61,447 nt of DNA from Oscillospiraceae bacterium (GCA_022487055.1 JAKVJJ010000007.1:1-61447); one strand, 5' to 3'; positions 30,643 to 39,946 are shown, counted from the stretch's first letter. A program made the numbers and translations. Notes: generated from the letters alone by a model not told the origin.

Positions 30643-31878
30643 TCAGTTTTTCAGATGCGTCTGCATGACGTCCAGAAACTGTTTTGCCAACACATCATAT
30701 TCGTGGTGCGCCAGAATATATTCATGCCCGCGCCGGCCCATTGCTTCCAGTTCCTCTTTCGGAGTGGCGGCGAGTTTTTCGGCCGCCTGCGCAATGGCTT
30801 CACTGTCCTCCGGCGGAATGGAAACACCGCACTGCGCATCCGCAACCATATCATTACCGGCCTCAATCGCAAAGATCACCGGTTTGCCTGCCATCATATA
30901 GTCCATCAGTTTATTGGGCGACACACCGAAGCGGAACAGCGGCTGGCACTGCAGTCCCACATAAAGCGCATCCATCTGGTGCAGCAATTCCGGTATCTGT
31001 GTGCGGCCGACCGGTTCCAGCAGCTCCACATTTTCCAGCGGCGCCGCTTTCGCCTTCAGCCGCTCCCTCTCCGGACCGGGGCCGATTAACAACAGCTTGA
31101 TTTTCTTTCCTTTGAGCATGGCACCGGCATCCACAAAGCTGTCCAGTGCATTAGCAACCCCATGCGCGCCGGTATAAGCAATCAGGAACCAGCCATCCTC
31201 ATGCCATTTTTTTAGCTGTTCCTCATAAACCGGATGTTCCGGCAGTGGCTTTGCCCAGTCTGCCTGCACAATTCCGTTAGGAACGCAATAAAATTTATCC
31301 GGCTGCATTCCATGCTCCACAAAATGTTCCTTAGAGCAGGGAAGCAGGCTGACGATTGCATCGGAAACTTTGCAGCATTCGTTTTCCGCCCGCTGCATCA
31401 CCATGATGAACGGATGATGTGCACTCATATGTCCCAGTTCCATCGGGCTGAGCGGCCACAGGTCATGCACCTCATAAATCACTTCGGCACCATAGCGTTT
31501 GGCAATTTTCTCCGCGGGGTAAATGTCCAGCGGATAGGTGCTGGAAGCAATCACTGCATTCGGTTTACCCACAGAGCAGATTTCTTTCTGATATTTATGA
31601 ACACCATACAGGAAAGACAAAATATTTTTGATGCGCCCGACACCATTGCCCTGATACTGCGGCCCGGCAATCCAAAACCAGCGAATGCCGTCTATCATTT
31701 CGATTTTATAGGGCTGCCCTTTCAGATCCGGATTCTTCGTACGCAGGTGACTGTAAGAACTGGCGACGATTGTCACGGTATTCCCGGCATCCACCCAGCG
31801 CTTGGCCATAAAATATGGACGGAATTCCATACCGAAAACCGGAGAACCCGCATAGTGTTCCAGATAAATGATGTTCAT
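30643..31878 (-). CDS. glycosyltransferase family 4 (WbuB-like)
   Basis: A 411-residue GT-B enzyme. N-terminal MNIIYLEHYAGSPVFGMEFRPYFMAKRWVDAGN acceptor domain; C-terminal nucleotide-sugar domain with YTGAHGVANALDSFVDA, and the EX7E-like region in SPNKLMDYMMAGKPVIF. It resembles transferases moving N-acetylated deoxy-sugars onto lipid-linked glycans. As last gene of the operon it overlaps the epimerase by 4 bases, so it is the likely user of the diacetamido-uronate sugar made by the five genes before it. Confidence 0.85.
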   Translation of the reverse strand: MNIIYLEHYAGSPVFGMEFRPYFMAKRWVDAGNTVTIVASSYSHLRTKNPDLKGQPYKIEMIDGIRWFWIAGPQYQGNGVGRIKNILSFLYGVHKYQKEICSVGKPNAVIASSTYPLDIYPAEKIAKRYGAEVIYEVHDLWPLSPMELGHMSAHHPFIMVMQRAENECCKVSDAIVSLLPCSKEHFVEHGMQPDKFYCVPNGIVQADWAKPLPEHPVYEEQLKKWHEDGWFLIAYTGAHGVANALDSFVDAGAMLKGKKIKLLLIGPGPERERLKAKAAPLENVELLEPVGRTQIPELLHQMDALYVGLQCQPLFRFGVSPNKLMDYMMAGKPVIFAIEAGNDMVADAQCGVSIPPEDSEAIAQAAEKLAATPKEELEAMGRRGHEYILAHHEYDVLAKQFLDVMQTHLKN

Positions 31879-32969
31879 TCTGCCTGCCGCTCCTTTTCTT
31901 CACACACCGCACGGGCAATTTTTTCGCTGGCGTGTCCATCGCCAAAGGGCTGTGCCTGCCGTGCTGCCGGGTCTGGTGTGGTGTGCAGCGCTTTGTCCAA
32001 AATATCCTCAGTTGTCAGATTAGCAAGGACATTCCAGCCGCCTTGCAGCGTTTCCACCCACTCGGTTTCATGCCGCAGAGTGATGCACGGCACTTCCATA
32101 AACCAAGCTTCCTTCTGCAGTCCACCACTGTCCGTCAACACCTGACAGGCGCCGCTGGTGAGCAGGAGCATTTCCAGATAACCGACCGGGTCAATGAGCT
32201 GAATATTGCGGTAGCCATGCGTTTTAATGGCTTCCTGTGCCAATGCGCGGGTACGCGGGTGAATCGGTATGACCACCCGCTGCGGGAGCTGTTCAAAGGC
32301 ATTAAAAATGCGCACGATGGCATCTTCTCCGCCGTCTGTCGTTTCGGCACGGTGCAGAGTTGCCAAACGGTAGTGTTTCGGTTCAATGCCGAGCTGCTCA
32401 TAGATTTTCCGTTTCTCCGGATTCTGCAGAGCAACCTGACGGAAATGCAGCACACTGTCCAGCATCACATCGCCCGGCACAGAAACGCCTTTGGCAATGC
32501 CCTCTTTGGCAAGATTTTTTACCGCTGTTTCCGTCGGACAGAAAAGCCATGTAGAAATATGGTCGCTCAGCACACGGTTCTGTTCCTCTGGCATACGCAT
32601 ATTGTAGGAACGCAATCCGGCCTCAACGTGTGCCACCGGAATGTGCAGTTTGCTTGCTGCCAGCGCACCCGCCAATGTGGAGTTGGTATCGCCGTAAACC
32701 AGCATAACGTCCGGCTTTTCCTTGAGCAGGATTTCTTCGATACCAATTAGCATTTCTCCGGTCTGCTTGCCATGGGTGCCGCTGCCGACACCCAGATTGT
32801 AAGCCGGATGCGGAATGCCAAGCTCCTCAAAAAACACGGCGGACATATTTTTATCATAATGCTGACCGGTATGCACCAGCACTTCCGTACACAATGACTT
32901 GAGCGCCTCAGAAACCACGCTTGCCTTAATGAACTGCGGGCGTGCCCCCACCACCGTAACTATCTTCAT
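31875..32969 (-). CDS. wbpI: UDP-GlcNAc 2-epimerase family enzyme (WbpI-like)
   Basis: A 364-residue epimerase. N-terminal KIVTVVGARPQFIKASVVS, the catalytic acidic residues in VYGDTNSTLAGALAA and HVEAGLRSYNMRMPEEQNR, and LTDSGGLQKEAWFM in the nucleotide site. In isolation it would be called WecB. In this operon, with WbpA, B, E and D homologues, it more likely turns UDP-2,3-diacetamido-glucuronate into the mannuronate form (WbpI step). ATG 32969 is used since AGGAAGGA is upstream; the longer frame runs into the previous gene. Confidence 0.85.
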   Translation of the reverse strand: MKIVTVVGARPQFIKASVVSEALKSLCTEVLVHTGQHYDKNMSAVFFEELGIPHPAYNLGVGSGTHGKQTGEMLIGIEEILLKEKPDVMLVYGDTNSTLAGALAASKLHIPVAHVEAGLRSYNMRMPEEQNRVLSDHISTWLFCPTETAVKNLAKEGIAKGVSVPGDVMLDSVLHFRQVALQNPEKRKIYEQLGIEPKHYRLATLHRAETTDGGEDAIVRIFNAFEQLPQRVVIPIHPRTRALAQEAIKTHGYRNIQLIDPVGYLEMLLLTSGACQVLTDSGGLQKEAWFMEVPCITLRHETEWVETLQGGWNVLANLTTEDILDKALHTTPDPAARQAQPFGDGHASEKIARAVCEEKERQAE

Positions 32970-33001
32970 ATGCAATTCTGTCCTTCCTGCATTGTCGGCT
33001 C

Positions 33002-34102
33002 TCAGTTGACTTTCACGTCTGCGCTGCACATATCCGTGCTGGCAAAAGACAGGCCGTCAAATTTCACTGCCTGACCGGTCTTCTGGCTCTTATAGGCTGC
33101 AAGGATAATCTTCATTGCCTTGATGCCTTCATAGCCGGAAACCAGCGGCTGGGTGTCAGTGCTGACCGCATGAATGTAATTTGCATACAGGGAATTGTGT
33201 CCGCTGCCATAAACATCCTTCGGGTCGGTACCGGCCAGCTTCTCCACAGCCTTGTCCTGCTCAGCCGGTGCGGAGAAATTCCATGTCTGCACACGATTCA
33301 CAGCCAGTCCGCCGATAACAGCACAGCCGGTCTCACCAAAGATGGAGAGTGTTTCCTCCAGATTCTTCGGATAAACACAGGCAGTCCCTTCCACAATGCC
33401 AATGGCACCGTTCTTAAAACGAATCAGAATGGCACCAAAGTCCTCCGCCTGAATGTCACGCAGATAATTGCCGGTCATAGCCATAATGGTATCCGGCTCC
33501 CCGCCGAGGCTCCACTGCAGCAAATCAATGTTATGGATGCACTGATTCATCAGCGTGCCGCCGTCCTGCGCCCAAGTACCGCGCCACGGTGCCTGCTGAT
33601 AATACGGCATGGTGCGGTTCCACAAAATGCGTGCCGTGCCGCTGACAAGTTTGCCAAAGCGGCCGTCATCCAGTGCTTTGTGAAGCTGCTGAACCGGGTC
33701 ATTAAAACGGTTTTGATGGCAAACGCCTAACTTGACATGCATCTTTTCTGAGGTGGCAATCATCTTTTCAGCATCGGCAGTGGACAGGGCCATTGGCTTT
33801 TCTACCAGCACATTTTTGCCATGCTCCATGCAGTAAAGTGCAATCTGTGCATGGAAGCCGCTCTCTGTTGCAATCGAGCAGCAGTCAATCTCCTGCTCCT
33901 CCAATGCCTTCTTAAAGTCGGTATAGATAAGTGGCTCATAACCGGCCTGTTCCTTCAGCATAGCGGCCTTTGCCTCGGCACGTTCCCGCACAGGGTCGCA
34001 GACAACGGCAAGTGTCATCGTATCTTTATTTGCGGCGGCGGCAGCAATATGGTTCTTGCTGATACGTCCGCAGCCAATCAGCATAAAGCGCAGTTTACTC
34101 AT
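33002..34102 (-). CDS. wbpB: Gfo/Idh/MocA-family oxidoreductase (WbpB-like)
   Basis: A 366-residue NAD-dependent dehydrogenase: Rossmann motif RFMLIGCGRISKNH (~4-17), the EKP motif LVEKPMALS (~95-103) with catalytic Lys, and NRTMPYYQQAPWRGTW typical of sugar-nucleotide members. In the pathway it oxidises C3 of UDP-GlcNAcA to the 3-keto sugar for transamination. AAGGAG precedes the ATG. A 10-bp hairpin lies between it and the upstream dehydrogenase gene. Confidence 0.88.
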   Translation of the reverse strand: MSKLRFMLIGCGRISKNHIAAAAANKDTMTLAVVCDPVRERAEAKAAMLKEQAGYEPLIYTDFKKALEEQEIDCCSIATESGFHAQIALYCMEHGKNVLVEKPMALSTADAEKMIATSEKMHVKLGVCHQNRFNDPVQQLHKALDDGRFGKLVSGTARILWNRTMPYYQQAPWRGTWAQDGGTLMNQCIHNIDLLQWSLGGEPDTIMAMTGNYLRDIQAEDFGAILIRFKNGAIGIVEGTACVYPKNLEETLSIFGETGCAVIGGLAVNRVQTWNFSAPAEQDKAVEKLAGTDPKDVYGSGHNSLYANYIHAVSTDTQPLVSGYEGIKAMKIILAAYKSQKTGQAVKFDGLSFASTDMCSADVKVN

Positions 34103-34126
34103 AATTGTAAAATCTCCTTACACAAA

Positions 34127-34156
34127 TTTTGCGCTCGCCAAAACGGGAGCGCAAAA
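34127..34156 (-). repeat. in-operon hairpin between wbpA-like and wbpB-like genes
   Basis: TTTTGCGCTC (34127-34136) and GAGCGCAAAA (34147-34156) are perfect ten-base arms around a ten-base loop. It is followed on the minus strand only by TTTGTGTAAGG, so it is at best a weak attenuator; it may instead stabilise or delimit a processed mRNA segment. Confidence 0.6.
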
Positions 34157-34183
34157 ATGATAAATCTTAATCAATCAAACGAA

Positions 34184-35503
34184 TTACAGCAATTCGATAT
34201 TGCTGCGGTCCTTCACATTCTTCATCGCGTTGCGGGTATCAAAAATTTCCTTAGCTGTCTGCTGGATATGGTCATAATCGAAGCAGCTGTGGGAAGTGCA
34301 GATAACCACGATGTCAGCATTGCGGAGCATTTCATCGGTCAGTTCCTTTTCGCTGTAATGTGTCTTTCCCTTATGCTTGTACTCCGGAATAAACGGGTCA
34401 TAGTAAGTGGTGACAGCGCCCTGCTTGATGAAGTGGTCAATCACATTCAGTGCCGGGCTTTCACGGTAATCGTCAATATCATTCTTATAAGCGACACCCA
34501 GTACCAGTACCTTGGCGCCATTCATTGCAACCTGCTTTTTATTAAGAACCTTCATCACACGGTCAACCACATATTCCGGCATGGCAGTGTTGATTTCTCC
34601 GGAAGTTTCAATCAGGCGGGTATGGTAATCATACTCACGCGCTTTCCAGGACAGATAGAACGGGTCGAGCGGAATGCAGTGTCCGCCAAGGCCCGGGCCC
34701 GGATAAAATGCCTGAAAACCATAAGGCTTCGTCTTAGCCGCCTCAATGACTTCCCACACATTGATCCCCATGCGATTGCAAATAATAGCCATTTCATTGG
34801 CAAGACCAATATTAATGTTGCGGTAAGTGTTCTCCAGCAGTTTCTCCATCTCAGCCACAGCCGGGGAGGAAACTTCATAAACACCGCCCTCCAACACATT
34901 GCGGTACAGGGAAGCTGCCACTTCGGTTGCATCCTTGCCAATGCCGCCGACAACTTTCGGGGTGTTCTTTGTCTTGTACTGCTTGTTGCCTGGGTCAACA
35001 CGCTCTGGGGAAAATGCCATGTAGAAATCCGTGCCGCATTTTAAGCCTGAACGCTCAAGGATTGGCTTGAGCAGTTCCTCGGTTGTGCCCGGATAAGTGG
35101 TGCTCTCCAGAATAATCACCATCCCCGGATGAACATACTCAGCAACGCTCTCTGTGGAACCTTTGACATAGCTGATATCCGGCTGCTGGTGAGCATCCAA
35201 CGGAGTTGGCACGCAGATAGCCACCGCGTCCACTTCTTTAATGAAAGAAAAGTCACCGGTCGCGCGCAGTTTGCCGGTTTCGACTTCCTTCTTCAGGGTA
35301 TCACCCACAATATCACCGATGTAGTTCTGACCGGCATTGACGGAGTCGACTTTCTTTTTCTGCACATCAAAACCAATGGTTGTGTAACCCGCGCGGGCAA
35401 ATTCAACTGCCAGCGGCAGACCGACATAGCCTAAGCCGACAATGCCGACCTTGGCTGTCTTACTGTTTATCTTCTCAAGAAGTTTCGCTTTAATATCTGC
35501 CAT
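34184..35503 (-). CDS. wbpA: UDP-N-acetylglucosamine 6-dehydrogenase (WbpA-like)
   Basis: A 439-residue UDP-sugar dehydrogenase. NAD motif KVGIVGLGYVGLPLAVEFA (~13-31), ESTTYPGTT, and the catalytic Cys in GPGLGGHCIPLDPFYL. It makes the C6 acid using two NAD+, the first committed step to the uronate. ATG 35503 chosen behind GAGGG; an ATG five codons earlier overlaps that site. It belongs to the minus-strand operon starting near 37441. Confidence 0.9.
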   Translation of the reverse strand: MADIKAKLLEKINSKTAKVGIVGLGYVGLPLAVEFARAGYTTIGFDVQKKKVDSVNAGQNYIGDIVGDTLKKEVETGKLRATGDFSFIKEVDAVAICVPTPLDAHQQPDISYVKGSTESVAEYVHPGMVIILESTTYPGTTEELLKPILERSGLKCGTDFYMAFSPERVDPGNKQYKTKNTPKVVGGIGKDATEVAASLYRNVLEGGVYEVSSPAVAEMEKLLENTYRNINIGLANEMAIICNRMGINVWEVIEAAKTKPYGFQAFYPGPGLGGHCIPLDPFYLSWKAREYDYHTRLIETSGEINTAMPEYVVDRVMKVLNKKQVAMNGAKVLVLGVAYKNDIDDYRESPALNVIDHFIKQGAVTTYYDPFIPEYKHKGKTHYSEKELTDEMLRNADIVVICTSHSCFDYDHIQQTAKEIFDTRNAMKNVKDRSNIELL

Positions 35504-35557
35504 TTTATTTTCCCTCATTTGCTTGAATTTATGATAGATTTCATTTGCATTCTTTAA

Positions 35558-36685
35558 TTATAGTTTCTGCAGAACACCGCAGATATAATCAATCGTTTCA
35601 TCCGTAATGTAGCCGTGCATCGGCAGACTGAAAACGGTCTTTGCCAGCTTTTCCGCCACAGGCAGGTCTCCCTCTTTGTAGCCAAGCGGCGCATAGACCT
35701 TCTGCAGATGCAGCGGACATGGATAATAGATAATGGAAGGCACACCTGCCGCTTTCAAGGCATCCATCACACGGGTACGCTCCTCCTCGCTGTCGGCGCG
35801 CAGGGTGAAATAGCCGAAACTGGAATGATAGCCGTCACGCACGACCGGCGTATGGAACTTATCCTTCAGTGCGGCGGAGTAGCGCTGTGCCGCACGGTTG
35901 CGGTGCTTGTCCTCTGCCGGGAAAGCATGAAGCTTTGGCAGCAAAATGCCTGCCTGCAGGGTATCCAGACGGGAATTGAGGCCAACACGGACATTTTCAT
36001 ACTTCATGCTGCCCTTGCCATGCACTCGAATGGATTTCAGCCGAGCATACAATTCCGCATCATCCGTAAAGACCGCACCGCCGTCACCATAACAGCCAAG
36101 CGCTTTTGCCGGGAAAAAACTGGTTGCGGAAGCATCGCCGAAAGAGCATGCACGTGCATTTCCAATGCCGCCGCCGAAGCCCTGCGCACCATCTTCCAGC
36201 AGAAACAAATTGTTTTCCTCTGCAATCCTGTTGATTTCCGGAAACTGTGCAGGCTGACCAAACAAGTCCACCGCAATGACTGCACGCGGTGTCAGTTTCC
36301 GCTCTGATTTTACCAACTCAATCTTCTTTTTCAAGTCCTCAGGGTCCATATTGAAGGTATCGAGGCAGCTATCCACAAAAATTGGGGTTGCGCCACACAG
36401 GCTGACTACCTCACTGCTGGCGTAGAAAGTAAATGCCGGAACAAAGACAGCGTCACCCGGCTGAATACCCCATGCCATCAGCGGCATACGCAGCGCGTCT
36501 GTGCCATTGCCGCAGGTCACGCAATATTTGCGGCCTGTAAAAGCACACAGTTCGCTCTCCAGCTCCTCCACCTGAGGGCCGGAAATGAAGTGGCTTCCCG
36601 CAATGACGTTTGCAATAGCGGCATCGATATCTTTTTTCAGCGTAGTATATTGTGCGCCAAGGTCATTAAATTGTATTTTTTCCAT
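35558..36685 (-). CDS. wbpE: DegT/DnrJ/EryC1/StrS aminotransferase (WbpE-like)
   Basis: A 375-residue PLP enzyme. CGNGTDALRMPLMAWGI is the phosphate-binding region, LFLLEDGAQGFGG carries the PLP-ring Asp, and FFPAKALGCYGDGGAVF holds the Schiff-base Lys. It aminates the 3-keto sugar. ATG 36685 lies behind GGGAGGT (13 bases, slightly long); an upstream extension has no site. Neighbours fix it as the C3 aminotransferase of the pathway. Confidence 0.88.
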   Translation of the reverse strand: MEKIQFNDLGAQYTTLKKDIDAAIANVIAGSHFISGPQVEELESELCAFTGRKYCVTCGNGTDALRMPLMAWGIQPGDAVFVPAFTFYASSEVVSLCGATPIFVDSCLDTFNMDPEDLKKKIELVKSERKLTPRAVIAVDLFGQPAQFPEINRIAEENNLFLLEDGAQGFGGGIGNARACSFGDASATSFFPAKALGCYGDGGAVFTDDAELYARLKSIRVHGKGSMKYENVRVGLNSRLDTLQAGILLPKLHAFPAEDKHRNRAAQRYSAALKDKFHTPVVRDGYHSSFGYFTLRADSEEERTRVMDALKAAGVPSIIYYPCPLHLQKVYAPLGYKEGDLPVAEKLAKTVFSLPMHGYITDETIDYICGVLQKL

Positions 36686-36767
36686 ACTAAATTTTTTACC
36701 TCCCGAAGTGAAATCCACTCCGCATCTAACTGCTTGCTGAAATAATCATAAATGTGTCCGATAGCTG

Positions 36768-37343
36768 TTACTCCTGCACCAGATGCAAGCCGCACTCACC
36801 TTCTGCATACTGGCGGCCACATTTGGGACAGTGCAGATGCTCGTCCAGCTTTTCGCCGCACTCACACGCCCAGCCGTGCTGTCTGGCGGGCACACCCATC
36901 ATAATCGCATGGGCAGGCACGTCCTTTGTCACCACACTGCCCGCGGCAATGAAAGCATTCTTGCCAATGGTGTGTCCGCAGACAATAGTTGCGTTTGCAC
37001 CGATGGAAGTGCCGTCGCCGATGGGAGTTGGCTTGTAAAACTGAGCACCGCGCTGTGGATAACGGCACCGCGGACGGGGAACATTGGTAAAGACCATGCT
37101 TGGCCCACAGAAAACATAGTCACCGAGCTGTACGCCCTCATACACGCTGACATTATTCTGGATTTTGCAGTGGCTGCCGATTTTGACGCCGTCCGCAACA
37201 AATACGTTCTGCCCGATTGTGCATCCGGCACCAATCTTCACCCCGGCGCTGATGTGAGAAAAATGCCAGATTTTTGTTCCCTCTCCAATGTCCGCGCCGC
37301 TATCGACACAGGCACTGGGATGGACGAAATAGGATTCGCTCAT
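36768..37343 (-). CDS. wbpD: hexapeptide N-acetyltransferase (WbpD-like) with zinc ribbon
   Basis: A 191-residue left-handed beta-helix acyltransferase: repeated hexads (IGEGTKIWHFSHI, VKIGAGCTIGQNVFV, IGDGTSIGANATIVCGHTIG). It transfers acetyl from acetyl-CoA to the 3-amino group. A C-terminal extension has CECGEK...CPKCGRQ, a zinc-ribbon-like tail not present in all homologues. It is first in the operon. ATG 37343 was preferred to the ATG four codons earlier without strong evidence. Confidence 0.88.
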   Translation of the reverse strand: MSESYFVHPSACVDSGADIGEGTKIWHFSHISAGVKIGAGCTIGQNVFVADGVKIGSHCKIQNNVSVYEGVQLGDYVFCGPSMVFTNVPRPRCRYPQRGAQFYKPTPIGDGTSIGANATIVCGHTIGKNAFIAAGSVVTKDVPAHAIMMGVPARQHGWACECGEKLDEHLHCPKCGRQYAEGECGLHLVQE

Positions 37344-37447
37344 TTGTGATTGCACAGCTTTCTTCGTTATTTCTGCTCACAGGGCACAGACGCTCACTGG
37401 TGCACTCAGGTGCCCCACACTTCCAGAATATATCTTTTAACTTATGT

Positions 37448-37476
37448 ATTATAGTATAAACCAGCGGCATCGTCAA
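37448..37476 (-). promoter_or_regulatory. promoter of the surface-sugar operon
   Basis: On the minus strand TTGACG (37476-37471), 17-base spacer, TATAAT (37453-37448). The ~95-base leader contains complementary GGGCAC and GTGCCC segments that could form a hairpin. Confidence 0.72.
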
Positions 37477-37514
37477 ATATTTTGTTGCATACTTCCCGCA
37501 TAACCTCTTTCGCA

Positions 37515-37543
37515 TTGACTTTGCCCTGGTTTTGGACTATGAT
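37515..37543 (+). promoter_or_regulatory. promoter of the divergent DegT aminotransferase gene
   Basis: TTGACT (37515-37520), 17-base spacer, TATGAT (37538-37543), back to back with the operon promoter on the other strand. The start codon is at 37647. Confidence 0.68.
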
Positions 37544-37646
37544 GATGTTTAATTGTAAACATGCAGTTTTTCATTTTTTACACTCCGGCAGTCTGCGTTT
37601 CACCGTGTCTGCCGACAAATCATTTGCAACAAAAGAAGGACAGTCA

Positions 37647-38825
37647 ATGAGTAATTTTAAAGTACGGGATACCTTTATTCCCTATAATCAGCCGGATATT
37701 TCCGATGCGGAAATCAACGAAGTGGTCGCCACCCTGAAGTCCGGGTGGATTGCAAAAGGACCACGCACCGCGGAATTTGAAAAGCAGTTTGCAGCATATC
37801 TGGGCGCCAAGCACGCTCTGGCGCTGAACTCCTGCACCGCCGCACTGCACGTTTCCCTGCTGAGCGCCGGCATCAAGGAAGGCGATGAAGTCATCTCCTC
37901 CCCCATGACTTTCGCCTCCACTGCCAATACCATCATTCACTGCGGTGCCAAGCCGGTCTTTGCGGACATTGATTACCGCACCGGTTGCATTGACCCGGAG
38001 GATATTGCACGCAAGATTACCCCCAAGACAAAAGCAATCGTCCCGATTCACTACAGCGGTCAAGTCTGTGACTTGGACGCAATTTATGCTCTGGCAGACA
38101 AATATAACCTTTATGTCAGTGAGGACGCGGCACATGCCCTCTGGAGCCGCTACAAAGGCCGCTTGATTGGCAACAAGCTGAAAGGCGCCGCTTCCTACAG
38201 CTTTTATGCCACCAAAAACCTGACGACCGGCGAGGGCGGAATGCTGGTAACCGACAACGATGAAATTGATGCCAAGGCACGCATTTGGGCCGGTCAGGGC
38301 ATGAGCAAAAACGCATGGAACCGCTATGCAAAGGGCGGCACATGGAGATATGACATCTGTGAGCCGGGCTTCAAATATAATATGTTTGACATTCAGGCGG
38401 CACTCGGCCTGCATCAGTTGGACCGTCTGGAGGAAATGCAGCAGAAGCGCCTGAAGATTGCCGAAAAGTATCAGGCAGCCTTTAAGAAGTGTGATGCGCT
38501 CGACCCACCGTTTGTTCCGGATTACACCACCCACTGCTGGCACCTTTATGTGCTGCGGATTATGCCGGAAAACCTCACCATTGACCGCGACCGCTTCATT
38601 ACGGAGCTGAACAACCGCAACGTGGGTACCAGCGTCCACTTCATCCCGGTCACAGAGATGAGCTATTACGTCAACCGTTATGGCTACAAGCCCAGTGACT
38701 TCCCGAATGCAGACAAGCATTTCCAGCGCATCATCAGCCTGCCGCTCTATCCGACCATGACAGAGGAGCAAGTGCAGTATGTCATTGACGCCGTGCTGGA
38801 CATTGCGGAGAAATACCATAAATGA
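37647..38825 (+). CDS. DegT/DnrJ/EryC1/StrS sugar aminotransferase (second, PseC/ArnB-like)
   Basis: A 392-residue PLP enzyme. LNSCTAALHVSLLSAGI (phosphate site), VSEDAAHALWSRYKG (PLP Asp), SFYATKNLTTGEGGMLV (Schiff-base Lys). The sequence resembles C4 aminotransferases such as ArnB/PseC more than the WbpE-like gene on the other strand, so it may make a second amino sugar. ATG 37647 has AAGGA; the open frame continues far upstream through the promoter. Its stop overlaps a possible start of the next gene. Confidence 0.87.
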   Translation: MSNFKVRDTFIPYNQPDISDAEINEVVATLKSGWIAKGPRTAEFEKQFAAYLGAKHALALNSCTAALHVSLLSAGIKEGDEVISSPMTFASTANTIIHCGAKPVFADIDYRTGCIDPEDIARKITPKTKAIVPIHYSGQVCDLDAIYALADKYNLYVSEDAAHALWSRYKGRLIGNKLKGAASYSFYATKNLTTGEGGMLVTDNDEIDAKARIWAGQGMSKNAWNRYAKGGTWRYDICEPGFKYNMFDIQAALGLHQLDRLEEMQQKRLKIAEKYQAAFKKCDALDPPFVPDYTTHCWHLYVLRIMPENLTIDRDRFITELNNRNVGTSVHFIPVTEMSYYVNRYGYKPSDFPNADKHFQRIISLPLYPTMTEEQVQYVIDAVLDIAEKYHK

Positions 38826-38836
38826 GGGGGCAGCTC

Positions 38837-39892
38837 ATGCACGCCAAACGCACGATTGCCGCTGTCCTGAGTTTAGCTGTCGGCTTTTCTCTGGCGGCTT
38901 GCCAGGATAACGCTTCCTCTGTAGCAGTATCCTCTGCCGCATCCGCTTCTTCAGCCGCCGTTTCCACCGTGCCAAAAACACAGTTCACAGTTGCACTCAG
39001 TGCCGATACTCCTGCGCCGCTTCTCAGTGGAATCTATGCCGCAGACGCGCAGGGCTACTTCACCAAATGTGGTTTGGAAGTGGTGCTCCAGTCTGCCGAC
39101 ACTGAAAAAGCCGCCGTGGATATGGTCACCTGCGGCACTGCACAGTTTGCCGCCGCAAGTCAGAGTGGTTCCTTTGCAGAAGCACTGGCGGCCAAAAAAC
39201 CAGTGACCGCTGTTGCCTCTTTGCTGCAGCACAGTGACGCAGGCGTTTTAGTGCCACCAAAGGGCAAAAAAGTGAACAGGTTCAAGCAGCTTGACAGCAT
39301 CCCATGCCTGACTGGAGATAATCCAGTCCTTACCGCCAAACTGAAAACAGCCATTGGTGCAGACGGTGGGAACGTTCCTGCTGTTACAACCGCGTCCAGC
39401 ACAGGAAAAGATGCCGTTGCTGTATTGAAATCTGCCTCTGTCCCGGCTTTCTGCGGCAGTTACAGCTGGGACGGACTATCTTGCCGGGAAAATAGTGTCG
39501 ATGCGAATTTCCTCTTTTTCCGGGATGCGGATGCAGTTCTTGACGAGTATCCCCTGCTGCTGGCAACCGGAAATTCTGTTTTAAAGCAGAAGCCAAAAGC
39601 TGTAAAAGATATGCTCACTGCACTGCAGATGGGTTATTCTTATGCGGCATCGCATCCTGAAAATACTACAAAGCTTCTGTGCTCCAAAATTGCTTCAGTG
39701 CGGGACAAGCAGGCACTGATTCAGCGGAGCCTAACATGGCTTGCCGGAAAATACACGGATGATGCCGCCCGCTGGGGTGTGCTCGATTCACAGCGCTGGA
39801 ATCACTTTTACACTTGGATGAATCAACAAAAGCTGACAACATCTGCAGTGCCGCTCAGCACTGGTATGTCCAATGATTATCTGCCTGACTAA
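38837..39892 (+). CDS. NMT1/THI5-like substrate-binding lipoprotein
   Basis: A 351-residue lipoprotein: signal with lipobox LAAC (Cys ~22), an Ala/Ser-rich linker, then a periplasmic-binding fold with GIYAADAQGYFTKCGLEVVL and VTCGTAQFAAASQSGSFAEAL, as in riboflavin, thiamin-precursor or sulfonate binding proteins. No permease or ATPase is adjacent, which is unusual; it may use a transporter elsewhere. ATG 38837 has GAGGGGG in front and is preferred to ATG 38822, which overlaps the aminotransferase stop. Confidence 0.78.
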   Translation: MHAKRTIAAVLSLAVGFSLAACQDNASSVAVSSAASASSAAVSTVPKTQFTVALSADTPAPLLSGIYAADAQGYFTKCGLEVVLQSADTEKAAVDMVTCGTAQFAAASQSGSFAEALAAKKPVTAVASLLQHSDAGVLVPPKGKKVNRFKQLDSIPCLTGDNPVLTAKLKTAIGADGGNVPAVTTASSTGKDAVAVLKSASVPAFCGSYSWDGLSCRENSVDANFLFFRDADAVLDEYPLLLATGNSVLKQKPKAVKDMLTALQMGYSYAASHPENTTKLLCSKIASVRDKQALIQRSLTWLAGKYTDDAARWGVLDSQRWNHFYTWMNQQKLTTSAVPLSTGMSNDYLPD

Positions 39893-39916
39893 ATCGTTTA
39901 TTTAAATACGAAACAG

Positions 39917-39946
39917 AGCCGTCGGAATTTTCCGGCGGCTTTTTTC
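39917..39946 (+). terminator. terminator after the lipoprotein gene
   Basis: GCCGTCGGAA, TTTT loop, TTCCGGCGGC (one T-G pair) followed by six Ts. Confidence 0.88.

Noticed and set aside
33821-35044. A 407-codon ORF antisense to the wbpA- and wbpB-like genes
   Set aside because: Shadow of two well-supported genes; its protein is Cys/His/Asn-rich without family motifs.
37644-38819. A 391-codon ORF antisense to the DegT aminotransferase
   Set aside because: Shadow frame of a clear PLP enzyme with a good start and promoter.
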